A stretch of DNA of 64,000 nt, taken from positions 1,736,001 through 1,800,000 of the forward strand of contig NZ_JAFBCQ010000001.1 in NCBI RefSeq assembly GCF_016907815.1, given 5' to 3'. Below, piece after piece: positions 58,737 to 64,000 of this stretch. Within the stretch, counting starts at the first letter, position 1. Each line of letters opens with the position of its first letter. The translations under genes and the position numbers were made by a program. Source of the DNA: Microbacterium aurum. Its GTDB lineage: Bacteria; Actinomycetota; Actinomycetes; Actinomycetales; Microbacteriaceae. Under the pieces are notes generated by a model, which saw only the letters and a program-made list of their open reading frames with translations, made no database searches and was not told the origin of the DNA.

Positions 58737-60053
58737 GTGACCGACCTTCGCACCCGCTACCACGATGCCGGCATCGACCGCGGCGCCGTCGAGGGCCTCG
58801 CCGCGCACGGCTTGACGGTCGCGCGCGTCGGCGACGCCGACCGCGACGCGACCGACGCGTGGCTGGAGGCCGTCGCGCGCGGATTTCTCGACGGCGAGCC
58901 GAACGACGCGCGGCGGGAGGCGTTCTTCGATCACACGGCGTACCGCCGCAAGATCGGGGTGTACGACCCCGCGGCGCCCGTCGCGCAGACGCCGGTCGCG
59001 ACGTTCGCGTCGTGGATCGCCGAGCTGTCGCTGCCGGGCGGCGGGGCGGTCCCGGCATCCGCCATCAGCTCGGTCACGGTCGCCCCGACGCACCGGCGCC
59101 GCGGGATCCTCCGCGCCGTGATGCGCGGCGAGCTGCGCGCGGCGGTCGAGCTGGGGGTGCCGATCGCCGCTCTCACGGTGAGCGAGTCGACGATCTACGG
59201 ACGGTTCGGCTTCGCGCCGGCGGTGGTCGCGGCGCAATGGGAGATCGACGTGCGCCGCGCGCGGTGGATCGGCCCCGACGCGCCGGGACGCATCGACTTC
59301 GTCACGCGCGAGCAGGGCCGCGCGCTCGCCGACACGCTGCACGAGCGCGTGCGCCGGGGCATGCCGGGCGAGATCGACCTGCCCGGCGGGCACCCCGACC
59401 GCTTCTTCGGCACGCGGCCCGACGCCGAGAAGGCCGACCAGCTGCGGGTCGTGCAGTACCGGTCGCCGGACGGCGAGGTCGACGGGCTGGCGCTTTACAG
59501 GGTTACCGAGAACCACGACGACTTCACCCAGTCGTCCCTCGATGTGGCGCTGCTCCTCGCGGCGACCGACGACGCATACGCGGGGCTGTGGCGGTTCCTG
59601 CTCTCGCTCGACCTCATCAGCACGGTGCGGGTCTCCGAACTCGCCGTCGACGAGCCGCTCTGGTGGATGATCGCCGATCAGCGCGCCGCGAAGATCAGCC
59701 TGCGCGACCACCACTACCTCCGCATCCTCGACGTGCCGGCGACGCTCGCCGCGCGCCGGTTCGACGTCGCCGACGCGGTCGTGCTCGAGGTGACCGATCC
59801 GCTCGAGATCGCCGGTGGCACGTTCGCGCTGACGACGGATGCCGAGGGCACCGCATCCGTCGACATCGTCGACGCGCCGCCGGTCGGCCTTCCGGTCGTG
59901 ACCCTCGGCATCGCTGAGCTGTCGGCGCTGCTGCTCGGCGGCGTGTCCGCGGTGACGCTCGCGCGCGCCGGGCGCCTGCACGCCGACGACCCGGCGCGCA
60001 TCGCGCGGCTGTTCGCGACGACGGTCGCCCCGCGGCTGAGCTTCTGGTACTGA
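58737..60053 (+). CDS. Eis-like GNAT N-acetyltransferase
   Basis: A 438-residue protein with the Eis architecture: an N-terminal GNAT domain (acetyl-CoA motif SSVTVAPTHRRRGILRAVMR near 115-137, with TIYGRFGFAPAV after it), a second degenerate GNAT domain, and a C-terminal SCP2-like domain ending SFWY, whose terminal carboxylate is part of the Eis active site. The family acetylates aminoglycosides, lysines or polyamines; substrate unknown. GGGAGG lies 4 nt before GTG 58737, 24 nt after ispE, so it may extend that operon. Confidence 0.88.
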   Translation: MTDLRTRYHDAGIDRGAVEGLAAHGLTVARVGDADRDATDAWLEAVARGFLDGEPNDARREAFFDHTAYRRKIGVYDPAAPVAQTPVATFASWIAELSLPGGGAVPASAISSVTVAPTHRRRGILRAVMRGELRAAVELGVPIAALTVSESTIYGRFGFAPAVVAAQWEIDVRRARWIGPDAPGRIDFVTREQGRALADTLHERVRRGMPGEIDLPGGHPDRFFGTRPDAEKADQLRVVQYRSPDGEVDGLALYRVTENHDDFTQSSLDVALLLAATDDAYAGLWRFLLSLDLISTVRVSELAVDEPLWWMIADQRAAKISLRDHHYLRILDVPATLAARRFDVADAVVLEVTDPLEIAGGTFALTTDAEGTASVDIVDAPPVGLPVVTLGIAELSALLLGGVSAVTLARAGRLHADDPARIARLFATTVAPRLSFWY

Positions 60054-60057
60054 CCGG

Positions 60058-60312
60058 ATGCGCGCCCAGCATCCATCGCCCGAGGACATCGTCCGGTTCT
60101 CCGACGCCCCCGAGCCGGCGCGTCACATCATCTTCCGTGACTGGCTTCGGGCGCACCCGGAGGACCGCGAGGTCTACCGCGACGCGAAGCGCGCGGCGGC
60201 GGCGGCGTCGAACGCCCGCGGCGAGCGTGTATCGGAGTGCAACGAACGCAAGTCGGATACGACCCGCGAGATCTACGCGAGGGCGTTCCGCGACGCCAGC
60301 TTCATCGACTGA
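60058..60312 (+). pseudogene. GrpB-family protein, C-terminal remnant
   Basis: The 84 codons match the second half of GrpB/UPF0157 proteins: PARHIIFRDWLRAHPEDREV, then a Lys/Ala helix, ERVSECNERKSDTTREIYAR and AF. Intact members have about 165-180 residues with a nucleotidyltransferase-like N-terminal half, absent here. It starts 5 nt after the Eis-like stop with no ribosome site, which suggests that a deletion joined the two. Expression as a short protein cannot be ruled out. Confidence 0.65.
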
Positions 60313-60346
60313 ACGGGTCGCCGCCCGCTCGATGCTCGTCGCCGAG

Positions 60347-61195
60347 CTAGCCCCACCGCGGGTGGTCGGGGTCGGGGGAGTCGGTCCCGTCGGCATCCGT
60401 CATGATCCGCGCCGACCCGATCCACGCGGTCAGCTCGTCACCGGCGAACAGCTGCGGCGCGGGGGCGCCGAGGAGAGCGGGATCCTCCGCGACGCGCAAC
60501 GGCCGGTCGCTCGCGAACACGAGCACGTTCCCGAGGGGCCCGGCCTCATCGTCGGGATCGAAGTCCAGCACGACCGCGACATGCGCGAACAGCGACCGTA
60601 GCGTCGCGGCCTGGCGCCGGGAGTAGTCGAACGGGTGCCCGTCGAGCAGATTGACCGCGACGACCCCGCCCGGCACGGAGCGCGCCGCGACCCGCGCGTA
60701 GAACTCCCGGCTCGCCACGCGGTGGCGGATGACGGCGGCGTCCCACAGGTCGACGACGGTGAACTGCGCGTCCGTCCAGTCCGAGGGCTCCGCCGAGTCG
60801 GCGACGTCGCGGGCATCGCCGAAGACGGCCCGCACATCGGCCTGCGCAGGGAGCGGCAGCGCCGCGAGCACCGCCGCGTACAGCGCGGGCTCGGACTCCA
60901 CCACAAGCTGCCGCGAGTCGGTGCGTGTCGCCTCGACGTAGCGGGCGAGGGTCAGCGCCCCCGCTCCGAGGTGCACGGTGAACAGCCGCGAGCCCGCGGG
61001 CGCTGCGGCATCGATGGCCCGGGCGATGTGGCGCACGTATCCGTACGCGAGGGTCGTCGGGTCTTTCGTCGACACGATCGACTGGGGCACGCCGTCCACG
61101 CGGAGCTCGTACCGGCCGGGCCGCAGGCGCGACCTGACCAGCACGGCCTCGCGATCTCCGAGCGGAAGCGAGAACACCCGGCGACGATTCGGCAC
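60347..61195 (-). CDS. Spermidine synthase-like class I methyltransferase-fold protein
   Basis: A 282-residue protein related to polyamine aminopropyltransferases. Motif-like segments are GSRLFTVHLGAGALTLARYV (nucleoside-binding glycine loop), VVESEPALYAAVLA (acidic ribose site) and DWTDAQFTVVDLWDA. The usual catalytic Asp region is poorly conserved and the N-terminal strand domain is reduced, so real spermidine synthesis is doubtful; actinobacterial genomes often carry such proteins with unknown roles. Minus-strand GTG 61195 lies 6 nt after TAGGCT. Confidence 0.78.
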   Translation of the reverse strand: MPNRRRVFSLPLGDREAVLVRSRLRPGRYELRVDGVPQSIVSTKDPTTLAYGYVRHIARAIDAAAPAGSRLFTVHLGAGALTLARYVEATRTDSRQLVVESEPALYAAVLAALPLPAQADVRAVFGDARDVADSAEPSDWTDAQFTVVDLWDAAVIRHRVASREFYARVAARSVPGGVVAVNLLDGHPFDYSRRQAATLRSLFAHVAVVLDFDPDDEAGPLGNVLVFASDRPLRVAEDPALLGAPAPQLFAGDELTAWIGSARIMTDADGTDSPDPDHPRWG

Positions 61196-61201
61196 CTCTC
61201 C

Positions 61202-61243
61202 AGCCTACGTGGGGCGGAGTCCGGGCAGCCGCTCGCGTAGCCT
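61202..61243. promoter_or_regulatory. Divergent -10 boxes (spermidine-synthase-like gene and ABC-F gene)
   Basis: Minus-strand TAGGCT (61202-61207) ends 6 nt before GTG 61195. Plus-strand TAGCCT (61238-61243) ends 9 nt before ATG 61253. The 57-nt divergent gap has no ribosome site for either gene. Confidence 0.5.
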
Positions 61244-61252
61244 GGACGGGAC

Positions 61253-63091
61253 ATGGCACACCTTCTCGGCGGCGAGAGCCTCCACCTCGAGTTCCCCACC
61301 AAGGTCGTCTTCGACTCCGTCTCGCTCGGCGTCGACGAGGGCGACCGCATCGGCATCGTGGGGCGCAACGGCGACGGCAAGTCGAGCCTCATGGCGATGC
61401 TCGCCGGCCGGCTCGAGCCGGATGCCGGACGCGTCACCGTCCGCGGCGGCGTCACCGTGGGGGTCCTCGACCAGGGCGACGTGCTCGACGACGCCGAGAC
61501 GGTCGGGCACGCCGTCGTCGGCGACGCCGCCGAGCACGAGTGGGCCGGGTCCGCACGGGTCCGCGACGTGATCGCGGGGCTCGTCGCCGACCTGCCGTGG
61601 GATGCGACGCTCGGCACCCTCTCGGGCGGCCAGCGCCGGCGCGTCGCGCTCGCGCGGCTGCTCGCGGACGACTGGGACGTGCTGGCGCTCGACGAACCCA
61701 CCAACCACCTCGACGTCGAGGCGATCGCGTGGCTCGCGGCGCACCTGAAGAGCCGGTGGGCGAAGAACGCGGGCGCGCTGCTCGTCGTCACGCACGATCG
61801 ATGGTTCCTCGACGAGGTGTGCACGACGACGTGGGAGGTCCATGACCGCATCGTGGAGCCCTTCGAGGGCGGCTACGCCGCCTACATCCTGCAGCGGGTG
61901 GAGCGCGACCGGCAGGCCGCCGTCATCGAGCAGCGGCGCAAGAACCTCGCGACGAAAGAGCTGGCGTGGCTGCGCCGCGGCGCACCCGCGCGCACCGCGA
62001 AGCCGAAGTTCCGGATCGACGCGGCCAACGAGCTGATCGCCGACGTGCCCGAGATCCGCGACAAGGTGCAGCTGCAGTCCCTCGCCGTCTCACGGCTCGG
62101 GAAGGACGTCGTCGACCTGCTCGACGCCGGGGTGACCTACCCCGACCCGTCGACGGGCTCGGGGACCACCGTTCTCCACGACGTGACCTGGCGCATCGCG
62201 CCGGGGGAGCGCACCGGCATCCTCGGCGTCAACGGCGCCGGAAAGTCGACGCTGCTGGGGCTCGTGGCCGGCACCGTCGAACCGACGAGCGGCCGCGTCA
62301 AGCGCGGCAAGACCGTGAAGGTCGCGACCCTCACGCAGCGGATGGACGAGCTCGACGAGCACCTGAACGATCCCGTGCGCGTCGTCATCTCGGGACTCCG
62401 CACGAGCTACACGATCGGCGCCGGGTCGAAGGCGACCGAGCTCACGCCCGGGCAGCTGCTCGAGCGCATGGGCTTCAGCTCGGCCCAGCTGTCGACACCC
62501 GTGAAGGATCTCTCCGGCGGCCAGCAGCGCCGGCTGCAGCTGCTGCTGATCCTGCTCGACCAGCCCAACGTCCTCATCCTCGACGAGCCCACGAACGACC
62601 TCGACACCGACATGCTCGCCGCGATCGAGGACCTGCTCGACTCGTGGGCCGGGACGCTCCTCGTCGTGAGCCACGACCGGTACTTCCTCGAGCGCGTCAC
62701 CGACCAGCAGTACGCCGTCCTGGCCGGGCCGGACGGCGCCGGGCGCCTGCGCCACCTCCCCGGCGGGATCGATGAGTACCTGCGCCTGCGCGAACTCGAG
62801 CGCACGCGCGGCGCGCAGACCGGGCCTCGCGGACAGGCCGCCGCCACCCCGGCATCCGCCCCCGCCCTCGCCGGCGCAGACCTCCGCGCCGCGCAGAAGG
62901 AGCTCGCCGCAGCGGAGCGGCGCATCGAGAAACTGACGGCGCAGGCAGACGCGGCGCGCACCGCGCTGGCCGACCACGACCAGTCCGACTACGTGGGGCT
63001 CGGCGAGAAGATGAAGGCGATCGGCGAGCTCGACGCCGAGATCGCGGCCCTCGAAGAGCGCTGGTTCGTCCTCACCGAGCTCCTCGGCTGA
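61253..63091 (+). CDS. ABC-F family ribosome-associated ATPase
   Basis: A 612-residue protein with two ATP-binding cassettes and no membrane segments. Cassette 1: Walker A GRNGDGKSS, signature LSGGQRRRVALARLL, Walker B DVLALDEPTNHLD. Cassette 2: GVNGAGKST, LSGGQQRRLQLLLILL, VLILDEPTNDLD. A charged linker of about 80 residues lies between, and a coiled-coil tail (about 540-610) follows. This is the ABC-F layout, close to Uup; such proteins act on translating ribosomes and some protect against antibiotics. It occupies the usual ispE-glmU neighbourhood. Confidence 0.93.
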   Translation: MAHLLGGESLHLEFPTKVVFDSVSLGVDEGDRIGIVGRNGDGKSSLMAMLAGRLEPDAGRVTVRGGVTVGVLDQGDVLDDAETVGHAVVGDAAEHEWAGSARVRDVIAGLVADLPWDATLGTLSGGQRRRVALARLLADDWDVLALDEPTNHLDVEAIAWLAAHLKSRWAKNAGALLVVTHDRWFLDEVCTTTWEVHDRIVEPFEGGYAAYILQRVERDRQAAVIEQRRKNLATKELAWLRRGAPARTAKPKFRIDAANELIADVPEIRDKVQLQSLAVSRLGKDVVDLLDAGVTYPDPSTGSGTTVLHDVTWRIAPGERTGILGVNGAGKSTLLGLVAGTVEPTSGRVKRGKTVKVATLTQRMDELDEHLNDPVRVVISGLRTSYTIGAGSKATELTPGQLLERMGFSSAQLSTPVKDLSGGQQRRLQLLLILLDQPNVLILDEPTNDLDTDMLAAIEDLLDSWAGTLLVVSHDRYFLERVTDQQYAVLAGPDGAGRLRHLPGGIDEYLRLRELERTRGAQTGPRGQAAATPASAPALAGADLRAAQKELAAAERRIEKLTAQADAARTALADHDQSDYVGLGEKMKAIGELDAEIAALEERWFVLTELLG

Positions 63092-63115
63092 ACCCGCCGC
63101 CGCGGGAAGCGCGCG

Positions 63116-63613
63116 TCAGGTGTCGAAGCTCAGGCTGAGCTTGCGCAGCAGCCCCGCGAGCCGCTCCCGGTCGCTCCGGGACAGCACGCCCAGCAGCACC
63201 GCCTCGGCGTCGACGAGGCGCGTGATCGCGGCATCCACCCGCGTCCGGCCCTCCTCGGTGAGCGTCACCAGCACGCTGCGGCCGTCGGCGGGATCGGCTT
63301 CGCGTCGCACGAGCCGCCGGCCTACGAGCCGGTCGATCCGGTTCGTCATGGTGCCGCTGGAGACGAGGGTCTGCTGCAGCAGCTGCTTCGGGCTCAGCTG
63401 GTACGGCTCACCCGCCCGCCGGAGCGCCGACAGCACATCCCACTCCCACGGCTCCAGCTCGCTGCGGCGGAACGCCTCGCGCCGCGCCCGGTCGAGGTGA
63501 CGGGAGAGCCGGTCGACGCGCGACAGCACCTCCAGCGGCGAGAAGTCGAGGTCGGGGCGCTGCGAGCCCCATGCGTCGACGATCCGGTCGACCTCGTCAT
63601 GCTCAGCAGCCAT
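63116..63613 (-). CDS. MarR-family transcriptional regulator
   Basis: A 165-residue MarR protein. A helical lead with [20 protein letters not shown] is followed by the winged helix [38 protein letters not shown] (recognition helix) and [20 protein letters not shown] (wing, with the family DxRxxxVxLT pattern). It converges on the ABC-F gene with a 24-nt gap. ATG 63613 is preceded at 6 nt by GATAAT. No adjacent target gene; ligand unknown. Confidence 0.88.
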   Translation of the reverse strand: MAAEHDEVDRIVDAWGSQRPDLDFSPLEVLSRVDRLSRHLDRARREAFRRSELEPWEWDVLSALRRAGEPYQLSPKQLLQQTLVSSGTMTNRIDRLVGRRLVRREADPADGRSVLVTLTEEGRTRVDAAITRLVDAEAVLLGVLSRSDRERLAGLLRKLSLSFDT

Positions 63614-63619
63614 CCCCCC

Positions 63620-63625
63620 ATTATC
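63620..63625 (-). promoter_or_regulatory. -10 box (GATAAT) for the MarR gene
   Basis: Minus-strand GATAAT ends exactly 6 nt (all G) before the ATG at 63613. Confidence 0.5.
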
Positions 63626-63755
63626 CGGCCCGGCCTCGGCGAGACCGCACGCGGGGCCCGGGGCGGCGGGCGATCCCCGCCGTTTCGGCCGCTCGATGCG
63701 GTCCCGCGGGTGTCGGGCTGGCAGACTGGAGGGCGGCGCGGCCACGGCCGCCCGG

Positions 63756-63827
63756 TCCGCCGTGGTGTAACGGCAGCACGACAGCCTTTGGAGCTGTGAG
63801 GCCCAGGTTCGAATCCTGGCGGCGGAG
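63756..63827 (+). tRNA. tRNA-Gln (anticodon TTG)
   Basis: A 72-nt cloverleaf. The acceptor stem TCCGCCG pairs with CGGCGGA; the anticodon stem ACAGC/GCTGT encloses the loop CTTTGGA with anticodon TTG; the T arm contains GGTTCGAATCC. The discriminator base is G and CCA is not encoded. Reads CAA (and by wobble CAG) glutamine codons. The glmU start lies one nucleotide downstream. Confidence 0.95.
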
Positions 63828-63828
63828 C

Positions 63829-64000
63829 ATGACGAATACCACACTGGACACCTCGCTCGCCGTCGTGATCCTCGCCGCAGGTCAGGGCACCCGGATGCGG
63901 TCGGCGCTGCCGAAGGTGCTGCACCGCATCGGCGGCCGCCCGCTCGTCGGGCACGTGCTCGACACTGCGCGCGACCTCGCGCCCGGGCACGTCCTCGTCG
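63829..64000 (+). CDS. glmU: Bifunctional N-acetylglucosamine-1-phosphate uridyltransferase/acetyltransferase, 3' end outside window
   Basis: The first 57 codons of GlmU, which makes UDP-GlcNAc for peptidoglycan. The uridyltransferase signature [18 protein letters not shown] lies at residues 15-32, exact for the family, followed by [11 protein letters not shown]. The acetyltransferase half is beyond the window. ATG 63829 begins one base after the tRNA-Gln gene, so there is no space for a separate promoter or ribosome site; a later in-frame GTG would cut into the signature. This implies a leaderless message released by tRNA processing, or initiation at a promoter inside the tRNA gene. Confidence 0.93.
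   Translation, partial: MTNTTLDTSLAVVILAAGQGTRMRSALPKVLHRIGGRPLVGHVLDTARDLAPGHVLV

Noticed and set aside
57396..60089. 897-codon minus-strand frame opposite ispE and the Eis-like gene
   Set aside because: Arg/Gly/Ala-rich shadow; the plus strand has complete GHMP-kinase and GNAT motifs.

Overview
The window is high-GC, gene-dense actinobacterial chromosome that looks like Microbacteriaceae, probably Microbacterium or a close relative. The evidence is GTG starts and 1-4 nt gene overlaps throughout, an actinobacterial [2Fe-2S]-type ferrochelatase paired with coproheme decarboxylase (HemQ), a Pmt-type protein mannosyltransferase, a metG-tatD-rsmA-ispE-abcF-glmU backbone, and many genes whose start codon lies 6-9 nt after a TAnnnT -10 box (leaderless promoters). 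The species call is inference. I see no phage, IS element, CRISPR array or rRNA.

Layout. 1-7.2 kb: end of a SorC-type sugar regulator, then a yhgE/pip-like membrane gene pair with its TetR regulator and a TetR-like operator, then a decayed acyl-CoA synthetase. 7.2-16.5 kb: a DUF3817 membrane protein, a VOC remnant, a copper P-type ATPase behind a CsoR-like operator, a MarR regulator, two paralogous small membrane proteins flanking a methyltransferase and a DUF4921 protein, a scar where a citrate transporter and a citrate-type response regulator were cut and joined head to head, and an MHS transporter with an operator inside its promoter. 16.6-28.2 kb: NYN-domain protein, oxidoreductases, M20 peptidase, HrpA helicase, protein mannosyltransferase and RsmI. 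28.2-36.9 kb: maltodextrin operon malE-malF-malG-amylase-GH13, divergent from a LacI regulator.

36.9-64 kb: the housekeeping backbone (metG, tatD, rsmA, ispE, abcF, tRNA-Gln, glmU) with other modules inserted. The largest is a heme cluster: hemA leftward, then hemE-hemG-hemQ-hemH-hemC-hemD-hemB-hemL rightward, each gene overlapping the next. Together they cover the route from glutamyl-tRNA through coproporphyrin to heme b. A LacI-family gene overlaps the hemA stop. Other inserts are a truncated GT2 glycosyltransferase, a metallophosphoesterase, a Stealth phosphotransferase, an aldo-keto reductase, an Eis-like acetyltransferase and a spermidine-synthase-like protein.

No single locus looks like a wholly new system. 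The most unusual observations are the pervasive leaderless promoters (including a back-to-back pair sharing two bases between pmt and rsmI), a hemE gene with no canonical start codon in the expected place, a LacI regulator co-transcribed with hemA, a glmU start one base after a tRNA 3' end, and the citrate-locus deletion scar.
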